Part shown: positions 25,975 to 35,594 of the stretch, one piece after another
How positions within the stretch are numbered: the stretch's first letter is position 1
How the letters are laid out: every line of letters begins with the position of its first letter
Source: Steromphala cineraria
Lineage: Eukaryota; Mollusca; Gastropoda; Trochida; Trochidae
Direction of reading: 5' to 3'
DNA: 64,000 nt
NCBI GenBank assembly: GCA_916613615.1
Contig: OU744726.1
Coordinates: 15,503,515 to 15,567,514, forward strand
Position numbers and translations under genes: made by a program
Notes under the pieces: generated by a model
What the model was told of the DNA's origin: nothing
Databases searched by the model: none
What the model saw: only the letters and a program-made list of their open reading frames with translations

Positions 25975-27033
25975 ATGCCACGTGGTCAAAAGACTGGCCA
26001 AAAAAGGTCAGTTGTCACGCGAGCGGCTGGTAGGAAGCGACGTCCCCCGCCCTCGGGTCCGAATTCAAATAGCAGAAAGAAAGCACGACCAACACTCTCG
26101 CAGACTGGGCCGGAAGAAGTCGGCGTGGACCCCCCGATTCTTCCTATGGCCGAAGCGCCTAGGATGGGTGAGTACCCCCCCTCCTCAGGTGTTTTACATC
26201 CAATCATTCAATTTTCTGACACAAATGTAGTGCATAGTGTTGATGACATTCCTAATCAAACGAACGAGCAAGTGCGCAACGGGTTTTCATGTCACAACGA
26301 TTCAAATACAGTGTCTGACAATACGTTAAACTTTAACTCCCTTATTCACTCAAACACAGTCTATTTAGAGCAGGGGCCGGCTGGCGACGTCATTAGTCAT
26401 GCAGAAGATAATTTAGGGTCTTTAGTTTCCCAGGGCATTCGGAACAAAATTCATAAAGGAGAATACGTTGATTTGTCACTTTTGATAAAAGGGTCTAATG
26501 TTCAAGCCGGTGACAGCGGTCTATCACAAGGTCTAACTGCTCAAGGTTCCATTGAGTTGGTAAGAAAAACATCTAACAAGATCGAAAACATAAATGACTG
26601 GACCACAGCATTTCTTATCTTCGCAAGCATCTATCTCGAAAAATTTCCAGATAAACACCAGCAATTACTGAAATACATGGGTGTTGTTAGATTGGCATCA
26701 CAAAGAGCAAGGGGATATGGCTGGCGTTCATATGATGAGCACTTCAGGGCTAGAATGGCAAGGTTTCCTTTTTCTTCATGGGGCAAGATTGACCATGATC
26801 TTTGGCTCGTTAATGTCATGCCACAACCATATCCTCAATCACGGCCAAATTCTCGCAATTTCAACTCGGCTGCTCCATCAAAGCGCTTCAACAGAAATAC
26901 CAGAGCCCCATGTTGGGATTTTAACCTACGTTCATGCAGTAGACCAATGTGTAGATTCTCCCATTCTTGTTTGACCTGCCAGAAAGATCATCCTTCAAAA
27001 TCATGTTATCGCGAGAAGAAAATACAAGTTTAA
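25975..27033 (+). CDS. Ngaro ORF1, gag-like protein with C-terminal zinc motifs
   Basis: 352 residues, intact. In related elements the first ORF encodes the nucleic-acid-binding structural protein that packages element RNA in the cytoplasm. The N-terminus is basic (RRPPPSGPNSNSRKKARP near residues 21-38). The middle is acidic to neutral, followed by a helical domain (about 205-290). The C-terminus carries two candidate zinc sites: C313, C321, C326, H330, then C332, C335, H339, C344 (C-x2-C-x3-H-x4-C). This double motif is typical of DIRS/Ngaro gag proteins. The ATG is the first one after the promoter and sits in a fair context. The stop overlaps the start of the next ORF by 31 bp in another frame. 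Confidence 0.8.
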   Translation: MPRGQKTGQKRSVVTRAAGRKRRPPPSGPNSNSRKKARPTLSQTGPEEVGVDPPILPMAEAPRMGEYPPSSGVLHPIIQFSDTNVVHSVDDIPNQTNEQVRNGFSCHNDSNTVSDNTLNFNSLIHSNTVYLEQGPAGDVISHAEDNLGSLVSQGIRNKIHKGEYVDLSLLIKGSNVQAGDSGLSQGLTAQGSIELVRKTSNKIENINDWTTAFLIFASIYLEKFPDKHQQLLKYMGVVRLASQRARGYGWRSYDEHFRARMARFPFSSWGKIDHDLWLVNVMPQPYPQSRPNSRNFNSAAPSKRFNRNTRAPCWDFNLRSCSRPMCRFSHSCLTCQKDHPSKSCYREKKIQV

Positions 27034-28676
27034 ATTCTAAAATTGAACCACTTCCCCTGAAAGGTTTCTCACCTATTAGATTGGATGTGCTTAAAGAAAA
27101 ACTTGTTGGTTACCCAGATAATTCAGATGCAATTTTACTGTGGGAGGGATTTAAGAATGGCTTCCGATTAGGGTATGATGGCCCTTTAGAGCAAACTTTT
27201 TCTAAAAACTTACTGAGTTGTAAACAATATCCTCAAATTGTTCAAGAAAAACTTGACAAGGAAGTAAACAAAGGCAGAATGGCTGGACCTTTTAAAGAAC
27301 CCCCCCTACCAAATATCAAGATATCCCCTATAGGGTTAGTCCCTAAAAAGGAACCAGGGGAATTCAGGCTCATTCAACATTTGTCATTCCCTAAAGAAGC
27401 ATCTGTAAATGACTATATAGATGACAACATTGCATCAGTTAATTATACATTATTTGATGAGGCAATATCCATGATTCAGGAATTAGGGCGGGGCGCTTTA
27501 TTAGCCAAAGCAGACATCAAGAGTGCTTTCCGTTTGATACCAATTAATTATCAGGATTTTCCTTTGCTTGGCATTCATTTCAAGGAACTTTATTATGTAG
27601 ATCTTTGTTTACCTATGGGTTGTAAAGTTAGTTGTGCCATTTTTGAAAAAATTTCTACATTTCTAGAATGGGCTTCAAGAGTGCACATGCAGAAAGGTGA
27701 AATTCTACATTATTTAGATGACTTCTTGTTTGGAGGTAAAAGGGGCGATGATGCTTGTCGCCATGCATTATCATCTTTTCTGAATGTCTCCCGAGCATTA
27801 GGGGTACCAATAGCATCAGATAAGACTGTTAAACCAACTACCAACATAGTCTTTCTGGGTATACAGATTGATACTATCAAATGACAGACAACAATACCCC
27901 AGACAAAAGTAGCACAGTGTGTAGCACAAATTGAGAGCTTTGTTACTAGAAAGAAAGTAACACTTAAAGAAATACAGTCACTTCTTGGATTATTAAACTT
28001 TATTTGTAAAGTTATTCCAATAGGTCGCCCATTTTCTCGTCGATTGATAAACATCACCAAGGGTATTAAACAACCTCATCACAGAGTAAGAATAACCAGA
28101 TCAGTGAAGCAAGACTTGCTTATGTGGTTGTCATTTTTGAGAAATCACAATGGGATAACACTATTTCCTGACAAATTTTGGGATCACAGTGACAGGATGC
28201 AGTTGTTTACTGATAGTGCTGGAGGCATGGGCAGAGGCTTTGGCTTGTACTTTAATGGCCGATGGGCTTATGATAGATGGCCAACAGAATGGCATGCCCA
28301 TGGACTCACCCGCGACATAACATTTTTGGAATTTTTCCCCATACTTGTTGCGGTTAACTTATGGGGGGATTTTCTTAGGAATAAGAAAATTGTGTTTAAT
28401 TCTGACAATTCAGCATTTGTGATAATCCTTAACAAACTTACTTCTTCTTCTCCTAGAGTCATGGTACTGGTTAGATTATTTGTATTGCAGTGTCTTAAAT
28501 TCAATCTTACTTTTAAAGGTGTTCATATCCCTGGTAAATCTAACATGATTGCTGACTGTTTATCTCGTTTCAAGTTGCAGCGGTTCAAAACACTGGTACC
28601 TACAGCAGACAAATACCCAACGAGAATCCCGCCACACCTTTGGAGGAGATGGAAGCAGAAGCTTTTAGATTGTTAG
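27003..28676 (+). pseudogene. Ngaro reverse transcriptase / RNase H ORF, one internal stop
   Basis: The RT domain starts after about 100 residues. Visible motifs include the block with LVPKKEPGEFRLIQHLS, the first catalytic aspartate in AKADIKSAFRL, LPMG, and the active site YLDD (27711-27722, residues 237-240). A TGA at 27882-27884 interrupts the frame. The same frame continues past it with the RT connection region and an RNase H domain: TDSAGG with its aspartate at 28212, NSDNSA, and HIPGKSNMIADCLSR near the end. In active relatives this enzyme copies element RNA into DNA. One nonsense change is the only defect seen. The ATG at 27003 lies inside the gag 3' end, which suggests re-initiation or frameshifting for expression. 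The C-terminus overlaps the recombinase ORF. Confidence 0.85.
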
Positions 28677-29555
28677 ACAATTCCATCTCGGCCGGTTCAA
28701 AAAGGGCTTATGACAATGCTATTCATTCATTTGAATCTTTCCGAAGCAGTCATGGTATTCAGGTTTGTTGGCCTGCACCTGTTCAGCAGATTTTACAGTA
28801 CATAGGATATATGGCACTTGAGGGTAAAGCACCATCAACTGTAGCTCAACACCTTTCGGCAATTAGTCGTAGTCACAAAATCCTATCTTTGCAAGACCCA
28901 ACAGACAACTTTTTAATTAAGAAAATGGTGTCCGGCATGAGGAATTTGCATAATCGCCCAGACAGTCGGTCGCCAATTACAATTCCATTACTTCATCGAC
29001 TACTACAAGCGGTCAAATATGTATGTTACTACCAATTTGAAGTCAGATTATTTTCTGCCATGTTCTCTCTAGCCTTTTTTGGCATTCCTTAGGGTAAGTG
29101 AGCTAGTGCAATCTCCAGGCAACCCCAATTTAGGGCTAAAGTGTTCAGATGTTGCAGTCTGCAACAGCGCTATCAAGCTGAAACTTTGCTTCTCAAAAAC
29201 TGACCAGAAGGGAAATGGAACCATCCTTATTGTCAAAACACATCATGATCTCAGCATATGCCCGGTCCAAGCAGTCTCGTCATTCATCAAAGTTCAGCCT
29301 AAATCCAAACATGACAGTTTTTTCTTCAAACATTTTTAAGGTATACCGGTCACAAGGAGCCAGTTTGCTGCAGTTTTAACTAGAGCCCTTAATTTTGTAG
29401 GTTTACCTGGTCTCAACATTAAAACACACTCTTTTAGAATAGGGGCAGCAACAACGGCAGCAATTATGGGGGTCCCATATGAACAAATAAAACTCTGGGG
29501 CCGCTGGAAATCTGACGCGTTTAAGCGTTATATTCGCATTGGTAATTTCAACTAA
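28649..29555 (+). pseudogene. Ngaro tyrosine recombinase, frameshifted and with an internal stop
   Basis: The N-terminal core-binding part (28649 to about 29070) resembles phage-integrase SAM-like domains. A one-base frameshift lies near 29075-29090, where the FLRVSEL block switches frame. The second part runs in the new frame, has a TAA at 29337-29339, and continues in that frame to a TAA at 29553. All catalytic positions are legible: first Arg at 29091, H-x-x-R at 29427-29438, Trp in GRWKSD at 29505, nucleophile Tyr at 29529. Such recombinases integrate the circular DNA intermediate by strand exchange at a short core, which explains the lack of target duplications. The two lesions make this copy inactive. 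The ATG at 28649 overlaps the RNase H ORF by 28 bp. Confidence 0.85.
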
Positions 29556-29627
29556 TTTTATGTCTCATTAATGCTGTTAGTGTGAACATAAGTCTAATAT
29601 TTTGAGTCAGTTTCAGATGTGTGGGTG

Positions 29628-30173
29628 ATGGGTTCATCCTATGTATACTGGGCGAAGAAAGCAAGCAGACCCCTGGGTTTCGGAGTTGACCTTGGACTGA
29701 ATGACCTTGGAGCCAACCTTAGGTGGATCGGAAGAAAAGGGATGAAGTGGACCCAATTCGCCATCACCGTCAAGAGGTGTCTTCGTTTATCGCCACCGCC
29801 GCAGATCATGGTTGTCCACCTGGGTTCGAACGATCTGGTGCATACACATGGGAATGATCTAAGTCAGGTAATGAGACAAGACTTTCTTAATATATCAGCA
29901 CTTTTGCCAAGTACAAAGTTTGTCTGGTCTGAAATGCTCCCTAGGGTGATCTGGGATGGAGCAAGTAGTGGCGCAGCTATTGAGCGGAAGCGTAAAAGGC
30001 TTAATCGTCGAATGATGGCCCTGGTGTATCAACATGGGGGTGAAGCAATTAGGTATGACATTGTTTCAAGTGACTCTGGTCTCTACAGAGATGATGGTAT
30101 TCATCTTTCAGACATTGGCAATGCAATATTCCTGAATACTTTGCAAGAATGCCTTCATGCTCTTCTTGCTTAA
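29628..30173 (+). CDS. Ngaro SGNH-hydrolase ORF
   Basis: Intact. 181 residues from the first ATG; the frame is open from 29613 onward, and conserved-looking residues begin just before this ATG. SGNH (GDSL) hydrolases are small esterases/lipases. Here block I reads G-S-S (residues 2-4), so the usual GDS aspartate is replaced by serine while the candidate nucleophile Ser4 remains. Block III is GSND (residues 66-69) and block V is DGIH near the C-terminus (Asp codon 30093, His codon 30102). Hydrolase ORFs of this type are known from Ngaro elements, with unclear role. The upstream stops after 29555 separate it from the recombinase, so it needs its own start or readthrough. Confidence 0.75.
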   Translation: MGSSYVYWAKKASRPLGFGVDLGLNDLGANLRWIGRKGMKWTQFAITVKRCLRLSPPPQIMVVHLGSNDLVHTHGNDLSQVMRQDFLNISALLPSTKFVWSEMLPRVIWDGASSGAAIERKRKRLNRRMMALVYQHGGEAIRYDIVSSDSGLYRDDGIHLSDIGNAIFLNTLQECLHALLA

Positions 30174-30213
30174 CCTACTTTCATTTGGGGGAATCATGTA
30201 GGTACACGATTCA

Positions 30214-30713
30214 TGGCGGCATTCTCACCCCAAATGCTTAATCTTTTATTTCTTTAAGGGGAGGAATCTGTCGCTGAGACCACCCGCGCAGATTAATTTA
30301 TTTGGTTTTAAGGGGTTAAAGGAATACTAGCTAACTGGGTACGGGATACAAGCAGTTTCTTAGCCGATGTGGCGGCCCTCGCTACTTTACTGCTGTATAC
30401 GCGGGTGTTGGCCGAGAGTGTGGAGTGTCGATGTCGGCGGCCCTCGCGCTCCACCTCTCATGTCATATCTGGTTGCACTGAGCGCATGTCAGTCTGGTGT
30501 GGCCTACTTATTACTTGCTTATATACAGGTGAAGGGAGGGGGCTTATCTATGGTTCCCCTAGTAGGTCTCTCTCTGGTTAAGTCTTAGGGTCAGCTACAT
30601 GGGGAGTGTGCCGCCACAAGTTCTTTTCACTTTAATAAACTGCGCCCTTTTATTGCCAAACTTGTTTTCTAGTTTTTTATTTCACACTGTTTATTTTCTA
30701 CTACTCTCCATGA
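30214..30713 (+). repeat. Ngaro terminal segment B, copy 1
   Basis: 500 bp, repeated at 31273-31785 and 32345-32858. The other copies contain a 13-bp insertion (TAGGCCGCAATGG) missing here. It includes GC-rich stretches unlike the AT-rich host and an AATAAA signal at 30634-30639 that could end the element transcript. The open frames in it (30367-30588 and equivalents) are not convincing genes. Confidence 0.9.
30634..30639 (+). terminator. Putative polyadenylation signal of the Ngaro element
   Basis: AATAAA within segment B, repeated at equivalent places in the two downstream B copies (near 31705 and 32777). It is the first such signal after the hydrolase ORF inside the terminal segment. Confidence 0.45.
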
Positions 30714-32858
30714 TAATAAATTTTATGTTTACCTGTTAAATATAAAATAATTTAGCAGGAGGTATTATTTCAAGTTCACGGTCTAAGGGAGACCACTCTG
30801 CCTCCTTTCTATCCATGTCACGTGACCATACCCTATATAAATCTCCTTCATTGGAAGAGCGCCCCTTTTCAAACCATTTCATCAAACAAGTCACATCCCA
30901 CCCACCCTCCCAATATTTCCCATGTTGCATTCTTGTTTTTTCCGGTTTTTGGCTTTGGTTTCAATTTTTCAGCATCCATCCTGAGGATCATTAACACAAC
31001 CCAGGATGGCTGCATTGCTCCACAGGACCAGTGATTGTGTTTAAAGACTTCACTCTAGAGGATATAGAGGACAATCTGCCAAGTGCAAGTATTGACTGCT
31101 TGTTAGTAGGATTTCGCTAAGGTAATGTGTTTCTGTGCAACCAATGCAGTGGTATGTTTGGACACTTTCAAATTACAATTGCATTCTTTATTTTAACTGG
31201 GAAGTCAACTAAGGTCTTTAAGACTTGCAAAAATGTCCTTTCCCTATTGCTGCTGGTGCAGTTACTGTATTTTGGCGGCATTCTCACCCCAAATGCTTAA
31301 TCTTTTATTTCTTTAAGGGGAGGAATCTGTCGCTGAGACCACCCGCGCAGATTAATTTATTTGGTTTTAAGGGGTTAAAGGAATACTAGCTAACTGGGTA
31401 CGGGATACAAGCAGTTTCTTAGCCGATGTGGCGGCCCTCGCTACTTTACTGCTGTATACGCGGGTGTTGGCCGAGAGTGTGGAGTGTCGATGTCGGCGGC
31501 CCTCGCGCTCCACCTCTCATGTCATATCTGGTTGCACTGAGCGCATGTCAGTCTGGTAGGCCGCAATGGTGTGGCCTACTTATTACTTGCTTATATACAG
31601 GTGAAGGGAGGGGGCTTATCTATGGTTCCCCTAGTAGGTCTCTCTCTGGTTAAGTCTTAGGGTCAGCTACATGGGGAGTGTGCCGCCACAAGTTCTTTTC
31701 ACTTTAATAAACTGCGCCCTTTTATTGCCAAACTTGTTTTCTAGTTTTTTATTTCACACTGTTTATTTTCTACTACTCTCCATGATAATAAATTTTATGT
31801 TTACCTGTTAAATATAAAATAATTTAGCAGGAGGTATTATTTCAAGTTCACGGTCTAAGGGAGACCACTCTGCCTCCTTTCTATCCATGTCACGTGACCA
31901 TACCCTATATAAATCTCCTTCATTGGAAGAGCGCCCCTTTTCAAACCATTTCATCAAACAAGTCACATCCCACCCACCCTCCCAATATTTCCCATGTTGC
32001 ATTCTTGTTTTTTCCGGTTTTTGGCTTTGGTTTCAATTTTTCAGCATCCATCCTGAGGATCATTAACACAACCCAGGATGGCTGCATTGCTCCACAGGAC
32101 CAGTGATTGTGTTTAAAGACTTCACTCTAGAGGATATAGAGGACAATCTGCCAGGTGCAAGTATTGACTGCTTGTTAGTAGGATTTCGCTAAGGTAATGT
32201 GTTTCTGTGCAACCAATGCAGTGGTATGTTTGGACACTTTCAAATTACAATTGCATTCTTTATTTTAACTGGGAAGTCAACTAAGGTCTTTAAGACTTGC
32301 AAAAATGTCCTTTCCCTATTGCTGCTGGTGCAGTTACTGTATTTTGGCGGCATTCTCACCCCAAATGCTTAATCTTTTATTTCTTTAAGGGGAGGAATCT
32401 GTCGCTGAGACCACCCGCGCAGATTAATTTATTTGGTTTTAAGGGGTTAAAGGAATACTAGCTAACTGGGTACGGGATACAAGCAGTTTCTTAGCCGATG
32501 TGGCGGCCCTCGCTACTTTACTGCTGTATACGCGGGTGTTGGCCGAGAGTGTGGAGTGTCGATGTCGGCGGCCCTCGCGCTCCACCTCTCATGTCATATC
32601 TGGTTGCACTGAGCGCATGTCAGTCTGGTAGGCCGCAATGGTGTGGCCTACTTATTACTTGCTTATATACAGGTGAAGGGAGGGGGCTTATCTATGGTTC
32701 CCCTAGTAGGTCTCTCTCTGGTTAAGTCTTAGGGTCAGCTACATGGGGAGTGTGCCGCCACAAGTTCTTTTCACTTTAATAAACTGCGCCCTTTTATTGC
32801 CAAACTTGTTTTCTAGTTTTTTATTTCACACTGTTTATTTTCTACTACTCTCCATGAT
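30714..32858 (+). repeat. Two tandem A-C-B modules at the Ngaro 3' end
   Basis: Two 1072-bp modules follow the autonomous body head to tail: A 30714-30897, C 30898-31272, B 31273-31785, then A 31786-31969, C 31970-32344, B 32345-32858. The two modules are nearly identical; I noticed one substitution, in C (near 31082 versus 32154). C (375 bp) has no match inside the autonomous element and no ORF, but includes an 8-bp stem hairpin (CCATCCTG, pairing with CAGGATGG) near 30975. Each module has the structure of an internally deleted, non-autonomous relative sharing both ends. Confidence 0.85.
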
Positions 32859-33345
32859 AAATATATTTATCAAACGAATATTTTTCATTTTTAACCCAAG
32901 CGTGCCTTATACATGTATCAATGCCAAAAGTCCTCTTCTTCCCCAAAATTATGAATACAATGGTACAATGATGATTGAATGAGAAGAACTTGTGCCAACA
33001 CCATAATACAGGATATTTGCACTAAGTTCGAAAGCAGCTGTACATGTAAGCAAACGATATACCTGGCTGTTAAAACAATTCTCAACCCATTTCTCTCTGA
33101 CGGGGATAAATCATTCTATAGAAATCTGACTGCGTAATCGTAAAATGTTTTCCTTCATAAAAGATTAAGAAAATTTAAATGTTGTAAATTGAATCACCAA
33201 AACATTTCATTGTTTCATGATGAGTTCAACATTTACATACACATGGTTTGTTTCTTACATTCCATTAGTGCAAATATCATGCTGTAATACTAAATAGGCA
33301 TCCACTGAAGTTCGATTATTCAACCATCATTCTGTCGAACCCTAT

Positions 33346-34151
33346 TATAATATAAGTTATAACATTGCTAGCGGGTTACATAGGTATTATGTAATAATAC
33401 CTTGAAAGGTTTTATGCAACTCGCGTTCCGCTCGTTGCATAAAACATTTCGCGGGAATAATAAATACCTAAGAAACCCGCTAAGCAATGTTATAACGAAT
33501 TTATATTACCGAATGTTTAAACACAACGCATATTTAAAAAGGTTAAAAACTGCTTAGGCACATGACAAAGGTCAGGGTCACAAACCGGAAGTGTTGTTTT
33601 GAGAACTACATCATCAATCGTGTCAGTGCCTCGCTTAGTCAGAGACATTTCTTTTTATGAACACAGTTGCTGAAGCATAATTTCGATGTTAAACGACTTT
33701 CCTTGCAAGACACACAACGAAACAGTGAGTGAATACTGATATTTCAAATAAATGTGAACCGATTCTCACAGCCGCAACACAATATTGAAATTTTTTTTGG
33801 CGAGAAACATTTAAAACACCAAATCTTAGATTAATAAGCTAATTATGGCAATATACATGTATGTTTTTTGCATTTATATAGCTTGCAATTACTTTGACCT
33901 TAGTTTTGCATATTACTTATTATTTGAGCAAAGGTAACATCAATGTATTCAACGAAACATACTTTTCCAGGAGCTCAATCTGCACGCTTTTTTCATGGCG
34001 GGGGTATAAATAAGTTCAATTTGCACGCTTTTTACGTGATTGGTTCATGGCGGGGTATAAATAATTTATCATCCCGCACAAGAGGGTGATATCAGTAGTT
34101 ATCCAGGGTCACGTGAACCAATCAGAGATCGAGATTCTTACATGAGGTAGG
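33346..34151. mobile_element. Fold-back element, about 0.8 kb
   Basis: This insertion is absent from A1 and A2, where CCCTATAATAATGATTATT or a near relative is continuous. Its left end is a large imperfect palindrome (about 33346-33510): outer arms around GTTATAACATTGCT and an inner arm pair TTTTATGCAA / TTGCATAAAA. The right half has a partial direct duplication of a block containing TTTGCACGCTTTTT and GGTATAAATAA (33978-34070). CCAATCA boxes and TATA-like motifs suggest a promoter-like region. There is no ORF of note. The superfamily is unknown. Confidence 0.65.
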
Positions 34152-34980
34152 ATAATGATTATTTTGAGGGGATGAAAATTTGAAATGTTTCAACCACATC
34201 TTTAAAATTATGAATATATTATAATCCTCGAACTTATTTGGCATTGATTCCTCAAACAAAAACATCAAATATTGTATTCATCCTGAAAACGTTTTATTCA
34301 TAAAGGATGTTTGAAACTGACATACACAAGTTTATAACAGTGATAATAGTGAATAACTATTTATATCAACATTGTACAGAAAAGCGTAAAAGTAATATAT
34401 AATTGTAGAAATATGAAAATATGAAATATGTCAACTTGACCGACATATTATATTTGACGACTATTATTTGTGACCTTAAAATGTCATCAGTAAACACAGA
34501 GTAGAGCAAATGAAAACAATTAACCCTTGAGTAAACACTGTATTCAAATATGCTATTGATTTCATTTTCATCTTGTATTCTCTCATTTCAGTTACCTAAG
34601 CAACTTCATTCGCGTTCCCTTCGCAAATGCACAACCCAATTAGACCACTCCTTGCGTTAAAGGTCATGACGGGAATGGATGTCCTGTGAAAACCTTCTTG
34701 AAATGTACAGGAGGAATTTTTATTTCAATTTTAAAGACTTTTTTTCTGAAATTAAAGATAGTTTTATTGATTCCTTTGTTTTTAAGTATTTCAGAACTGA
34801 AATCGAACTAAAAACATACTCAGCTAACTAGTACATGTTGATTATCATCCAAGACACATCCGTCTCTATTTGGTATAGTGGATTAAACATTTGCTGTATA
34901 TTGAACCTGAATGAAAGATCAAGCTGGCTTCGTTTGTAGGGAGTTTGGCCATATTTGTCTTGGAATATTTGTGGAAAGTA

Positions 34981-35594
34981 CAGCTGCGTACCTTAAGTTT
35001 GTTCACTTGCTACTGACCTCAGTGAAAATATCATGTTATTTGGTTTTCGTTTGTACGTCACCAGATAACTTCAGCAACGCTGATAAAGGATCACCAATTG
35101 TCCATATGAACAAATACCATTCTCAAACCTGACTGTGAGATCGTTTGCTTACTGATGCAAAATTCTGAAATGTGGCATTGTAAATTATACAGATTGGGTC
35201 ATATTTCCGAAATTCCGATGTTCTTAAATTTTGATTAAAATAGTTCATATAGTCCCTCTGAGAGAGAAATCATGATAATTACATTGATTGCATGAAGAGG
35301 AACAAATGTGACTTAGATCTAAAGCTGTTGATCACTCTGAAGGACATTTGTAGGGGAAAATAAAAAATAGTGTCGACCCCTTACCACTTCAATAACCTGC
35401 CAAATTTGTTACTGTTGACTGTTTGGTATGACCTTCGAATATGTTAACGCCAAATGCATGTTAACTTATGTTGTGAAATTCCAACATTATCTGTTTCGTT
35501 TTCGCGATGCTAGGATGTCTCAAAGACATTGCAAATTACATGATATTTGCACTAGTATACTTAAGTAAGTGAACAAACTTAAGGTACGCAGCTG
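34981..35594. mobile_element. MITE, 614 bp, TA target site (Tc1/mariner-like)
   Basis: Perfect 28-bp terminal inverted repeats (34981-35008 and 35567-35594, starting CAGCTGCGTACC) are flanked by TA on both sides. A1, A2 and A4 have continuous sequence (GGAAAGAACAATG) there. TA duplication plus a CAG-type terminus fits IS630-Tc1-mariner. No transposase is encoded, so it is non-autonomous. A diverged relative of its left end lies at 48836. Confidence 0.8.

Larger units (their letters stand above)
25763..32858 (+). mobile_element. Ngaro-type tyrosine-recombinase retrotransposon (YR element, DIRS order)
   Basis: About 7.1 kb. It interrupts a sequence that is continuous in A1 (near 5277) and A2 (near 15706), so both boundaries are fixed to a few bases. 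No clear target duplication is seen, as expected for integration by a tyrosine recombinase. Layout: terminal segment A (25763-25946), gag-like ORF, RT/RNase H, tyrosine recombinase, SGNH hydrolase, then B (30214-30713), A (30714-30897), C (30898-31272), B (31273-31785), A (31786-31969), C (31970-32344), B (32345-32858). Repeats in direct orientation and the hydrolase ORF match the Ngaro group; DIRS proper has inverted repeats, and PAT-like elements lack a hydrolase. The pol genes are broken, so this copy cannot move by itself. Confidence 0.9.

Noticed and set aside
30367..30588. Frames of about 70-75 residues in Ngaro segment B and in A (30822, 31426, 31894, 32498)
   Set aside because: They lie within terminal repeats, mostly start at non-ATG codons, and shift with the 13-bp indel between B copies.
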